A DNA stretch of 64,000 nt from Warburgia ugandensis (lineage: Eukaryota; Streptophyta; Magnoliopsida; Canellales; Canellaceae), in contig CP141137.1 of assembly GCA_035236585.1 (NCBI GenBank), forward strand, positions 7,580,327-7,644,326. The letters are read 5' to 3'. Position 1 is the stretch's first letter. Every line of letters starts with the position of its first letter. The notes beneath the pieces were generated by a model. The model saw nothing but the letters and a program-made list of their open reading frames with translations, did no database searches and had not been told where the DNA came from. The translations under genes and the position numbers were made by a program. Shown piece by piece: positions 35,801 through 46,364 of the stretch.

Positions 35801-38800
35801 ATGAACCCATGTCCACTTTTCACTGCACCTGGGTTCTGATGCAGTGCGTCGCTTCCGAGGGGATGCTCTAGCAGCCCTTGCCCATTTTTCACTACACCTG
35901 GGATCCGATGTAGCGCGTCGCTTCTGGGAGAACGCCCTAGCAACCCTTGCCTATTTTTCACCGAATCCGGGATCTGATGCAGCGCGTCGCTTATGGGGAA
36001 CGCCCTAGCTTGAGCGAATTTCAGTTTTCGATTCATGTCATGCTGGGGTTGCCATAGTTTAAAAGCTGAAGATGATTTTCATTAAAATCATTAAAATCAT
36101 CTTCAGCTTCACCCTTGCCGGATGGCTACCTGACGCAAGGGTGGCCATATTTTAAGAAGCTGAAGATGATTTTCATTTCTTCCTCACAAACTAATATATA
36201 AATGCATATTTATTTATAAGAAAGAAATAATAGAATCATCTTCAACTTCCCCCTTGTCGGCTAGCTACCTGAACAAGGGTTGCCATCTTTTAAGAAGCTG
36301 GAGATGATTTTCATTTCTCCCTCACAAACTAATATACAAATGCATATTCATTTGTAAGAAAGAAATAATGGAATCATCTTCAACTTCACATTCCAATCTA
36401 TATACCTCACTAATCCCTATTCGCCCTTTGACAATTTTAAATACTATATGACTTGCTTTCTTAGTTCTTTTCATTTTTCCTTCATGGAACTTGTACAATA
36501 TCAAACTTTTGCTAATATTGCTCTGGATGGAATTTAGCACCCAATTGGGGCCATTACCTAGAAAGGGAGCTTTGGCGCTATGGTAGAGTTGTCGCTATGT
36601 GACCTAGTGGTCACGAGTTCAAGACGTGGAAACAGCCTATTGCATAAATGCAAGGTAGGGCTGCATATTATTGACCCTTTGTGGTCCGCCTCTTCCCTGG
36701 ACCCACATACATGAGAGCTTCGTGCACTAGGCTGCCCTTTTTTTTGGGCCATTACCAAACAACTCGTTGACTGCGCCTCATAACATGGTAGTTTCAGCAA
36801 GAAACTCTCACCCCTTTGGCACCTCCTTCTAGGGTCCTACGGCCTGGCCCATTGTTGAGGATGCTTCTAGAAAATGTAGTTTTAGTGGGACAACCATTTG
36901 ATTCTCAAACTCCCTAATCTCGATTTGTTGGCTGTTACTAATTAAATTCTTTTAAAAAATTTCTTGCCACTTATTTATACTATTAAACTCAACGAGCACC
37001 CTGAGCTAGGATTACATTCAGCGTTGTAAGATGAAGATATTTCATTTTTAAGGCCTTGACAGTAGTGCAACATGCATGACTTCTTGGCTCAAGCATTGAC
37101 TTACGTTCACTTCTTGTGTCGGATCTTGCTTGAGGCCAGATTTGGGAATGCTACAGAAAAAGAAGCATTGGTGAGCATCTCGTCCCAAAGAGAGACAAGG
37201 AGCAACATGAGGCATGCCACCTACGTGTGCCTGTGGCTTAGTAGCCTTAGGGACCACTTGCATTCAACTTCTCAATGTTTCACAGGATTTAGCTATTCAA
37301 TTCAAGTATTGCATTTAGCAATGCTCTTTATTGATGAGAGAGCTTGGATATTTGTTGCAGGGATTCATTTAGAGTCAGTCACAATGTATGCATCACACAT
37401 TCCGCTAAATTTCTTGGTGCCTATTGTTCGATGACCTATTTTTTTCCCTCTAATGAAACTTTCAATCTCTTCCAACACAAGCAAAATGAATGGCTAATGA
37501 ACCATCTAGTCAGATGTTTACATTCCTGGAAACTCTGAGGAGCACAATTGCATTGAAGTATTGTGCTAAAGATCTGAATAAAAAAGCAATCTAGATCACC
37601 TAACACAGCCCTAAAACTTTCTTTTTAGGAATTTCTGTTTAAAGGCTTAGCCTGCATAGGTGATGTTAACATCACACAACTCCCAATTGCAACTTATGAA
37701 CTCTGAAATTAGCATCTCATAGGTTTTTTTATTATCATTTATTGGCTCTTTAAATTTTAGAAAGTGTGTACCATCTTTTTTAATGTTCTCAACGTGCAGT
37801 TTCCTTGTTTATAGCCATTAGCATGTCTGTTGTTGAGCCAATCTATAACTGCCGAGCGATCCTTTTGCAGGTTATCAGGATGCAATATGGCTTCCCTGTT
37901 TTGATTCAAGAACTGGTTGAAAGTTACTATTCAAAAAGAAAGAAAAAAAATTGATTAAAAGTCATGGTTTTCAGAAAAAGGCTTGAGGACCGTTGGAAGG
38001 TCTAGATAGGGAGGAAATGAAGCAAGGTAAGAGTCAAGCAAAGATTTTATGGATTTGATGGCATGTCTGGAGGAGTGGGAGATTATTGAAAGAGATAAGC
38101 CTTGAATGGAGGAGACTGGAGTTGCAATGAGGCAGTGAAAAAACCTATGAAGACACCAAAGAGTATCAGGTTATTCTCCATGTGAAAGAGATCAGTTCGT
38201 AGCACAACTCGAAGGTTGTAAAGCCCCTAAACACAACCAACCGCCCCCCTCCCCCCTCCCCCAAACCCCACCCAGTCTCTTCTCTTTATTTATTTGGTTA
38301 TTTATAGGATGGTTAAGCATGAAAAGGAATATTATAATCAGGTTTTTTATTATGGATTTCATAGGGAAACGGTGTTCCTGGAGGGGTTAGGAGTTGGAGT
38401 TTGACATATTAAACTTTGTTGCTTTTATAGTAAAGATATGTTGATGAAAGGAATTTGATGGAAATTACAGAGGCAGTATTCATTGTGGATGTAGCTAAAT
38501 TCTCAATTAAGGACGACTTTACAGTAGCCTTGATTAGGGATGTAGTATTAAAAGATCTAATGGAAGTGCACAAGGAAATATTTTAGGGCCATTGCAGCTA
38601 TTGTTTCTCTGAGGGGACTGTTGAGTTAGGATTTTAGATATATCTCTTGCAAAGTGTTGCTTATAAGATTATCATGAAGACTCAATCTATAAGGTTGAAG
38701 ATCTTGAGAGGTGTTGCTTTATAAGTTAGGTCTAATATGGAGAAGGCCAATTGTTGTACGGATAGAGATGGTTACTAGAAGAATATGTTTTGGTAGATGT

Positions 38801-41800
38801 GAAGTGCAAATATATTGCCGTCCTCTCTCTTGTCATAGGTGAACCGAAGTTCTGTGGTTGCGGTATGTTCTAGTGGGCTGCTGGACCTAACTTCTGCATT
38901 GGTTCTCACTCTAGTGGTAGGGCCCTGTGTAAGATCCTAAAAGAGAGCTTTTGGTTCTGTCACGCAAGTGAAGCTGGGTTAAGCACAGGATCTAGCTCTT
39001 ATATACAATTTCTAGATGATACTCTGCTCTTTTCTAGGGACTCTTTTCTAGTGGGCTGTGACCCTTTGCTGATTGCCTCTTCCCTGGACCCCACATATGC
39101 CGGAGCTTTGTGCACTGGGCTGCCCTTTTTACTCTACTCTTTTCTAGGGATTTTTATAAAGTGGAAAATTCAAAGATCATTATGATTAGGTTGTGCGTTT
39201 GACTGTGAATGTGGGGAAGTACATTGTGGGAGGCATGAATGCTCCTGTGGGTAATGTGCAGGCGTTAGCTAGTCTTGTAGTTATTGTGTGAAGAATTGGT
39301 TGTGGGGTTTGCTGTGAATGATGATGGTAGGCATGAACCTCCTGTGGATAATGTGGGGGCATTTGCCAGACTTCCTAGTAATAGAATGGAGTTTCTTTGA
39401 CCTATTTAGTCCCTCCTCTGTGGGCGGCATTCCTTCAATATCTTTACATCATTGGGTAGTTTAGAAAGAATGGATTAGATGGAAGAGGTTTATATCCTTA
39501 AACGGTCAGATTGCTTTCATCAGACTTGCATCACTCAATGCTCCTAAAATCAAGCCACTGCTACTGCTGTCTGCAGTGAATAAAGTCCAGTTCTCTTGAG
39601 AGCTCCTTCCATCAGCTTGTAACTTCTCAAAGATGTTTGATTAGTAGGCATTCCTTTAATACTGTGTGGTGCACTTTCCTTGAGACTTTTTATTTTTGTG
39701 ATGATATAGATGGAGGGCTTTTTCATGTTCCAAGAAGAGATGGTCTTGGAACAAGATGCTTCCAACCGCTTTTTTCTTTAACAACTTGGTGTTCTTTTCA
39801 AAAGAAAGAAAAGGAAAACTGAACTTTTTGACATATATTGGCCAGTTTAGGAAATTCAAGGTGTCTCACATCCATAGGGAACACGAGATGATGTTGTGTT
39901 GATTCTATGTTCAATTCTTTCTTCATGAGGATTTGGAAAGTTGTAGTTCTTTTTGCTGCTTCTCCCTCCTTTCTATTGTATTCATATTTTGCTTTATATT
40001 GTTTAGGGTTCATATTTTAAATGGAGAAAACTACTTTCTTTGTTCTTCCAGAAATCTGAGTTCTCTTCATTCGTTGAATTTAGACAAAATAAGGGCATTT
40101 GAAATTTGAGAAATTTCTTGATAAATTGCCAAAGCATTGGAGAATGACAATCAATGATAGAGTGAAAATTTTCATACGATATAAATACTGCATAATTGAA
40201 ACTATTGTAACCTATTACTATTTTCAATCCTATTTTGCCTTTTGTTTTCTTCTTCTGATTATGCAACTTTATTGGCAAGGAAAGATAGATTGAAGAAAAG
40301 ATGACAATAGAAAGCCTGAGGCTACATTGGCGAGCTTTTTCTCATATGCAGTTTGCTTGTAAACTTACCATTCTGTTGTCCAAAACAACACATGTACCCA
40401 TATGCTCTGGGTCTATTTTTATACCCTTCCCACTTAATTGAACATATTTAATGGTTCAGAGCTGTAGTTTGCATTCCTATGTCACGAAGATGGAAGGACA
40501 GTAGTAGCTGTCGGGTTCAAGTCGATTCACCTGACAAAGTAGGTTTCATGATTATTATTCATCACTGCACTGGATCCCGGATGCGGTGAAAAATAGGCAA
40601 GGGTTGCTAGGGCGTTCTCCCAGAAGCGACACGCTACATCAAATCTCGGGTGTAGTGAAAAATGGGCAAGGGCTGCTAGAGCGTCCCCTCGGAAGCGACG
40701 TGCTGCATCAGAACCCAGGTGCAGTGAAAAGTGGACATGGGTTCATACCATGGAGGTCGAGAAAGTTGATAGTAAATAGGGTATCTCCAAAACATAAGAT
40801 TCGCATCGCTACATGGAATATAAGGACACTGACAGGTAAGAGTTTGGAGTTAGTAGACATGATAAAACGTAGGAGAGTCAACATCGCTTGTATCCAAGAA
40901 ACCAAGTGGAAAGGGGCTAAAGCTAGAGAAATAGATGGGTATAAATTATGGTACGTAGGAAAGGAAAATAATAGAAATGGCGTAGGAATAATAGTGGATA
41001 AGGAATTAAAGGATAAGGAATTAAAGGATAAAGTTGTGGACGTTAAAAGAATCAGTGATAGAATTATTATAATAATAAAAATGATTCTAGGAGAGCAGAT
41101 TATAAATATTATAAGTGCATATGCACCACAAGTAGGGCTACAAGATATAATTAAGAGACAGTTTTGGGAAGATATGAAGGGAGTCATGCAAGAAATTCCC
41201 AATACTGAGGGGATATTTATAGGAGCAGACTTAAATGGCCATGTAGGAAAAGATAAGGAAGGATATGATAGAATACACGGAGGGTATGATATAGGTGAAC
41301 GAAACGAGATGGGGGAGAATATCCTCGATTTTGCTTTGTCATATAACCTATCCATTGCAAATATACTCTTTAAGAAGAGGGATGAACACTTAATAACCTT
41401 TAAAAGATGGACTTCATAAAAGCCAAATAGACTTTTTTCTACTTAGGAATAATGAACGATCTATATGTAAGGATTGTAAGGTGATACCCAGTGACAGTTT
41501 AACCTCACAACATAGGTTAATGGTTATGAATATTCATATCAAAAGATGGAGTAAAAGAACTGAACTTAATACACATCCAAAAACTAAGTGGTTGAACTTA
41601 AAAGGAGAGAAAATAACCTCATTCAAAAATAAGTTGATGGTAGAAGGAAATTGGAATTATGAAACAGAAGTAAATACCATGTGGACTAATATGGCTGAGT
41701 CCATTAAGAAAGTGGCAAAAGATGTCTTAAGAGTATCTAAAGGTAAAAGGCTATTAGCAAAGGAAACATGGTGGTAGAATGAAACAGTGCAAAAAGCTAT

Positions 41801-44715
41801 TAAAGAAAAACGAATGCATTTTAAAGCATGACAGAAGATTAGAAATAATGAAAACTATGAACAATATAAGAATGCTAAAAACGTTACTAAGAGAATAGTA
41901 AGTGAGGCTAAACTTAAAGCATATGATGAGCTCTATAATAGACTAGGAACAAGAGAAGGTGAGAAAGATGTGTTTAAACTTGCAAAAGTACGAGAACAAA
42001 AGAGTAAGGACTTAGAGCATGTTAGGTGCATTAGAAACGATGATCAAAGGGTATTAGTCAAAGATGTTAAGATCAAACAAAGGTGAGAAATATACTTCCA
42101 AAAATTGTTAAATGATAATGGCCCTGAGAATATAGGGATTGAAAATACTATAAATCTAAATAACACTGGATATTATAGATATGAACGTAGGATTAGAATG
42201 CTTGAAGTAAAAGAGGCCTTGAGAAAGATGAAATCAGGAAAGGCCATGGTATCTGGTATACCAATAGAGGTTTGGAAGCATATGGGAGATATTGGGGTAG
42301 TTTGGTTGACCAAGTTGTTTAACAAGATTATAAAATCAAAGAAAATGCCTGATGAGTAGAGGAAAAGCTCTATTGTACCAATCTATAAGAATAAAGGAGA
42401 CATTCAGAGCTGCACTAATTATCGAGGGATCAAACTTATGAGCCACACCATGAAACTTTTTGAAAGAGTGATTGAGAAGAGGCTATGATATGAAACAAGT
42501 GTATCGGAGAATCAGTTTGGTTTCATGCCTGGGAGGTCTACCATGGAAGCTATTTTCTTATTAAGACAATTAGTAGAGAAATATAGGGAGAGGAGAAAAG
42601 ACCTACACATAGTCTTTATTGACTTAGAGAAAGCTTATGATAGAATCCCTAGAGAGTTAATATGGAGGGTGTTGGGTGTTAAAGGGGTTTCTCAGGGGTA
42701 TATAGACATAATTAAATATATGTATGAGGGAGCAGTAACAAATGTTAAGACTACTAGTGGCATGACTGGTGATTTTCCTGTCACTGTCAGATTGCACCAA
42801 GGATCGGCATTGAGTCCATACCTTTTCACATTAGTTATGGATGAGTTAACAAAACTTCTGCATGAGGAGATTCCCTGGTGCATGCTATTTGCAGACGATA
42901 TAGTCCTACTTGATGAGACAATGGAGGGTGTCAACATAAAGCTAGAGCTATGGAGAGAAGCATTAGAATAGAAAGGATTTAAAATTAGTCAAACTAAGAC
43001 AGAATATATGGAATGTAATTTTAGTAAGGAGAGTAGGAGTGGAGCACCAGTCAAGATTGATAACCAAGAGGTCCCCATGAGAGTGGAGAGATTGAGAGGG
43101 AGGTTACCCAGAGAATCCAAGTGGGTTGGAACAAATGGAGATGTGCATCGGGTGTCTTATGTGATCGGCGGGTGCCACTCAAAACTAAAGGGAAAATTCT
43201 ATAGGATGGCTATAAGGCCGGCCATGCTCTATGGATCAGAGTGTTGGGCAGTTAAGAAACATCATACTCATAGGCTGAGTGTTGCAGAAATGAGGATGTT
43301 GAGATGGATGAGTGGTAAGACATGAAAGGATAGAATTAGAAATGAAAATATTAAAAGAAATTTAGGGATAGCACCAATAAGTAACATGATGAGGGAGATT
43401 AGACTTAGATGGTTTGGACATGTTCAAAGGAGGCCAACAACGGCACCAGTTAGAAGGAGAGAGGCAATACAAGTTGAAGGTTCTAAAAGGGCAAGGGGAA
43501 GGCCCAAAAGAATGTGGATAGAAGTGGTGAAGAAAGATTTAAAAACTTTGGGACTAAATGAAGCCATGGTATTTAATAGAGTGGAATGGAGGAATAAGAT
43601 TCATGTGACTGATCCCTAATTGGGATAAGGTCTTGATGATGATGATTGAGCAGATTATCTTGTACCTTTGTTCCCAGCAATGTTAGCTTGTTTCTTATGG
43701 TGGCTTACAGGTACAATATTATATGACTAGTCAAACCCAGTTCCACTTGTAAACAGCCATTCTACCACTGTCTTCCACACATGTGAAACACAAAAAACAG
43801 ATACACACTCAAAAATCTAAAACGCATTAGTGTCCCCTTGAGGATTCCAAAAGGCAGGCCAAGCTAAGACTGGATAAGTTGAGTCAACAATGTTAAGCAA
43901 TTCGACTACAAGTAGTTTCTTTGCTCAAAATTGGCTGAATATTTGTGCATGATGCTATTTCTTAACCTGGCTTGATATTGTGGTAGCAACTGCATTTCGA
44001 GCTTCACTCTTGGAGGAATTGGTTACAAGAGTACGAGTCTCTGCCATAACAAAGTTCACCTGATGAAGTTTCTAAAATAAAAAACATATGTTTTGAGCAT
44101 GGATTGGTTGTCTTGTGCACCTATTAACATTGTTACGTACTTTGTCTAATCCTAGCAACACTCCATGCAGTTGCATTTTCTGACTTGTGTCTATTTTATG
44201 GAAACAACGAGTGGTTTGTTTTCTGTGAGAGGGAGTATGATAAAGACAATGGGGCGACACAACTTTCATATTTGAACATATGTCTAAACAAATTGCTCGC
44301 TCCATTCAAATGACTACTCCATAATGTGAAAGAAGAGTGATGGATATAGCAGTAATATCCTAATGCAGCAGTAATTCTTCTCCGATGGAAAGTTATGGAG
44401 TAAAGAGTATCCTGACGGGTCTCTCATTTTCTTTGTTCTTGTTTCCTCTCAGATTTTGACTCAGACAGGTTGAGTTTCAAAGAGCATCGGAGGGTGCACT
44501 ATGATGAATACCGAAAGGTGAAAGAACTGGAGCAGAAGGGTTCCCTTAGTGATGAAGCCAATGAAGATGGCACTGACAGCACAGAAAAACCAGCGAGGTG
44601 TGATTCATCTTCATCTTTGACTGGTGGAATGAGGGCAATTAACATTGAGGAAGGTGATGCTCTACGCTCAATTGACATTGAGGAGGATAACTCTCTGCCT
44701 CAGCAACAGCACTAG
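28867..44715 (+). CDS. Protein phosphatase-1 inhibitor-2 family protein, 186 aa, four coding exons
   Basis: Inhibitor-2 proteins are small, mostly disordered regulators of type-1 protein phosphatase. Coding exons: 28867-28877, 29633-29745, 29857-30030, 44453-44715; all GT-AG, phase-consistent, 186 codons plus TAG. The protein starts [13 protein letters not shown] and continues [20 protein letters not shown], which I recognise from plant inhibitor-2. RVRW is an RVxF-like PP1 docking motif. The middle is acidic and serine-rich ([13 protein letters not shown] across the 14.4-kb intron). The last exon carries [18 protein letters not shown], whose HYDE core corresponds to the active-site-binding helix of animal inhibitor-2 (HYNE). 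The tail has a near repeat, [11 protein letters not shown] and [14 protein letters not shown] 28867 is chosen because it lies 34 bases inside its exon and splices in frame to the conserved block. Intron 30031-44452 is packed with transposons, but no exon is damaged. Confidence 0.93.
28971..29140 (+). mobile_element. Au-type SINE in inhibitor-2 intron (28878-29632)
   Basis: A moderately diverged, nearly complete copy: GCATTGGCACAATG near the 5' end, GTGTGACCTTGAGGTCATGG in the tRNA-like part, and a 3' end CATACGCGGGAGCTTCATGC. It lacks the usual terminal T run, and no target duplication was found. Confidence 0.82.
31368..32514 (+). mobile_element. RTE-type LINE, 5'-truncated (1.15 kb), with perfect 15-bp target duplication
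   Basis: Reverse transcriptase segments start at [13 protein letters not shown], include [20 protein letters not shown] (motif A) and an altered motif C (CYLQII-like, where FADD is expected), and end with the [12 protein letters not shown] region and the tail TAATTAGGATAAGGTCTTGA. Several in-frame stops are present. CCAAATGGTTTGTAC occurs exactly at 31353-31367 and 32515-32529, fixing both ends of the insertion. It lies in the last intron of the inhibitor-2 gene, in sense orientation. Confidence 0.93.
32843..36384 (-). mobile_element. RTE-type LINE, near full length (3.54 kb), antisense in inhibitor-2 intron
   Basis: An 11-bp direct repeat TTCACATTCCA at 32832-32842 and 36385-36395 fixes the ends. 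Reading on the minus strand: a 5' untranslated part with two to three tandem units of about 125 bp (36060-36384), an N-terminal segment with three 23-residue repeats, an AP endonuclease domain, a reverse transcriptase domain, and a (GAT)n 3' tail. The endonuclease shows [26 protein letters not shown] and [11 protein letters not shown]. The reverse transcriptase shows [26 protein letters not shown] and [10 protein letters not shown], and the C-terminus shows [13 protein letters not shown] few breaks prevent one open frame, including a frameshift near 35140 and a TGG-to-TAG stop just before FADD. Confidence 0.95.
33671..36036 (-). pseudogene. RTE LINE endonuclease-reverse transcriptase ORF (first part), interrupted
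   Basis: From ATG at 36036 the frame gives [14 protein letters not shown], three repeats ([39 protein letters not shown]), then the endonuclease. A shift at about 35344-35378 and another near 35135 interrupt it. The linker containing HRLMVM (catalytic His of the endonuclease) and [20 protein letters not shown] follows. Reverse transcriptase blocks run to the stop near 33670. The same frame resumes at 33667 with [10 protein letters not shown] and reads 247 residues to 32924. The enzymes copy the element into DNA at a nicked target; here they are probably not made intact. Confidence 0.88.
36559..36745 (+). mobile_element. Au-type SINE in inhibitor-2 intron
   Basis: A complete plus-oriented copy: AAAGGGAGCTTTGGCGCTAT at the 5' end, GTGACCTAGTGGTCACGAG, and GGCTGCCC plus a T run at the 3' end. 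Target duplication GGGCCATTACC at 36548-36558 and 36746-36756 is exact. Confidence 0.92.
36757..38600. other. Inhibitor-2 intron, part without a recognised element
   Basis: This part of the 14.4-kb intron holds a C-rich tract at 38245-38275 and short open frames without recognisable products. It may include the decayed front part of the L1-type relic that follows. Confidence 0.4.
38640..39560 (+). pseudogene. L1-type LINE relic, reverse transcriptase C-terminal part, split by a SINE
   Basis: Frames give [17 protein letters not shown] at 38988-39040. This corresponds to the catalytic QFADD motif of plant L1 reverse transcriptases with the Ala changed to Leu. After the inserted SINE come [20 protein letters not shown] plus QALASLV (39198-39290) and [20 protein letters not shown] (about 39480-39540), all in the order found in plant L1 elements. 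A segment around 39190-39290 is partly duplicated at 39298-39390. Stops and frameshifts are many. This LINE class differs from the RTE copies nearby. Confidence 0.6.
39041..39130 (+). mobile_element. Au-type SINE, 5'-truncated, nested in the L1 relic
   Basis: A 90-bp 3' part of the family (TGATTGCCTCTTCCCTGGAC through GGGCTGCCCTTTTT). It is flanked by 20-bp direct repeats at 39021-39040 and 39131-39150 with one mismatch (ACTCTRCTCTTTTCTAGGGA). The duplicated target lies within the L1 reverse transcriptase region directly after its active-site motif, so the SINE came later than the L1. Confidence 0.9.
40566..43646 (+). mobile_element. RTE-type LINE, nearly complete (3.1 kb), sense in inhibitor-2 intron
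   Basis: The copy lacks the 5' untranslated repeats and starts within the N-terminal coding repeats at about 40566. Segments: repeats ([20 protein letters not shown]), endonuclease ([30 protein letters not shown]), linker ([17 protein letters not shown]), and reverse transcriptase ([59 protein letters not shown]). The C-terminus has [12 protein letters not shown] and ends [11 protein letters not shown], stop, then TTGGGATAAGGTCTTGATGA. At least seven premature stops occur; five are TGG to TAG/TGA or CGA to TGA relative to the copy at 32843-36384. I could not find its target duplication. Confidence 0.93.
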
Positions 44716-45050
44716 GAACAATCAGAGTGGACGAGCTTAGGAAAGGACTGGTAGCCGCTCACTTTGCACCCTTTGTGGGTATTGTTCTTATTCCTTCTCG
44801 TTTTTGTTTACTCTGGTGATTGTTATATTTTACACCTCGTATCTGAAGTTTGAAGTTACTGCTTTTGTAGAAGAAACCCATGGTGTTGCACTCAACCTCG
44901 CTAATTAATTATGCCTGTGTTTTAATGTATGTAGGGAAGGGGTCTGTGTCGTAACATTCATCTTCTACATCGTGGAAACCATATCTACAAGCTTTACACA
45001 GTTTTTAAACACATAAGAGAAATTTGATAAACATTCTAAAAAAGAGTTTT
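44716..45050 (+). other. Probable 3'UTR of the inhibitor-2 gene
   Basis: The AT-rich DNA after the TAG at 44713-44715 contains TTGTTATATTTTACACC and TTTTAATGTATGTAGGG. No perfect AATAAA is placed convincingly, so the transcript end is not fixed. Confidence 0.4.
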
Positions 45051-46051
45051 GGTTTCTTCTCTCTATCTTTCATTTTTTTTCTTCTTCTTTTTTAATATTT
45101 TTTATTTTAAGCAAAGAATTACAAAGCAAATCGTTTTTAACCATGGCCATCTAAGTCAATGTCAACATGACTTGGATCTTCTAGATTACATACAGCACCC
45201 AGATAAAGCCTTAGATCTAGAAGAAAAGAAATAAAAATGATAAGGTAGACTGGAAGACGCTATCAAGACTCTAGAAACTTTGGTAAACGACACAACTTTT
45301 GACATGCTAGAACCACCAACCACATGCTTTTGGATCTACTAGGCATTTGAAGATGGAGCAATGAAATGGACGAGTCACATTATGCAAAGTTCGGCTCTAG
45401 AAAGTTGGTCCTTCAACCACACCAGCAGCCATGTTAGTATTACTTTGCTTTAGGGTCCATATCAGGCTTAAGAAATTGAGGGTTTGGACCACTGAGCAAA
45501 ATTCTCTTTTTGATTAGAAGATGTGGTTAAGGATGCAAAGTTCAACTCTGAGCAAAGTTGCAGTGGCTACATAGAAATGCATTGAGCAAATATGTTTGCA
45601 GTTGCAGTGGTTATTCAGAAATTGATCTATGATACTTAGAGCGGCCGCCATTGTATGTAACATGTCATAGAGCTGGTATAGCTCGATCGAGATGTTCATT
45701 TCGTATTATGGCATAGTCCTAGAGATGGGCAGAGCAGATTTATGGCTGCCCATTCTTGTGAAATTTTCTGTCCTAACCCATCCTAACAGCCATTTGGATC
45801 ACAGGTTTCTGGCCCTAGTTCTCATTAGGTAACAGTTTTTCTGGCCCTAAGCCTAGCCTTCCAAGTCATTCTGGTGGACTTCCCTAAAATCTCCGAGCCA
45901 CTGGGATGAAATATACATCATTAAAGGATAAGATCATTTCCATGTAAATTTATTCAGCCTTAGCGACTCTATGTTTGTGTTCACATCTCTACATACATAG
46001 CTTCTCTTTCCTCTAACTGAAAAGGTCAATTTGATGTTTGAACAATGAGGA
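45051..46051. other. Intergenic DNA without recognised features
   Basis: Short frames only. A T-rich tract occupies 45070-45110. Confidence 0.5.
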
Positions 46052-46364
46052 ATGCTAAATCAAAGCACTCCTAGATTTTGCATGATGAAATCCACCTATA
46101 GAGGATCAATCTAATTCATATAATTCTTTTGGCTTTGGAAGTCTCCTAGTAAAAAAATCATGCATATTGGTATGTTACACGATTGTGTTTTTCCTGTCCA
46201 AGAAGTTTCTTGCTGTCCATGAAAATCTTTAGATGTTAGACTCGTCCAACTGGCATGATTTTTTGACTACAAGACATCCAAACTTAAAGAAATTAGACGA
46301 ATTAGGTAGATCATCTATAGGTTGACCCATTATACAAAAAGTAGGAGCACTTTGATTTAGTATT
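46052..46364. repeat. Fold-back MITE with arms of about 110 bp
   Basis: The left arm begins ATGCTAAATCAAAGCACTCC and continues CACCTATAGAGGATC. The right arm, read inward, begins ACTAAATCAAAGTGCTCCTA and continues CAACCTATAGATGATC, then CTAATTCGTCTAATTTC. The two arms match over most of 110 bases and enclose a short centre. The element has no coding capacity. Related ends occur at 15024-15373, and one related arm at 55180-55270. Confidence 0.7.

Noticed and set aside
37072..37434. A 120-codon open frame in the inhibitor-2 intron
   Set aside because: No motif, no splice context and no similarity I can recognise; probably chance.
40708..41355. A 215-codon minus-strand open frame
   Set aside because: It is the exact opposite strand of the RTE endonuclease region; the sense strand carries the recognisable motifs.
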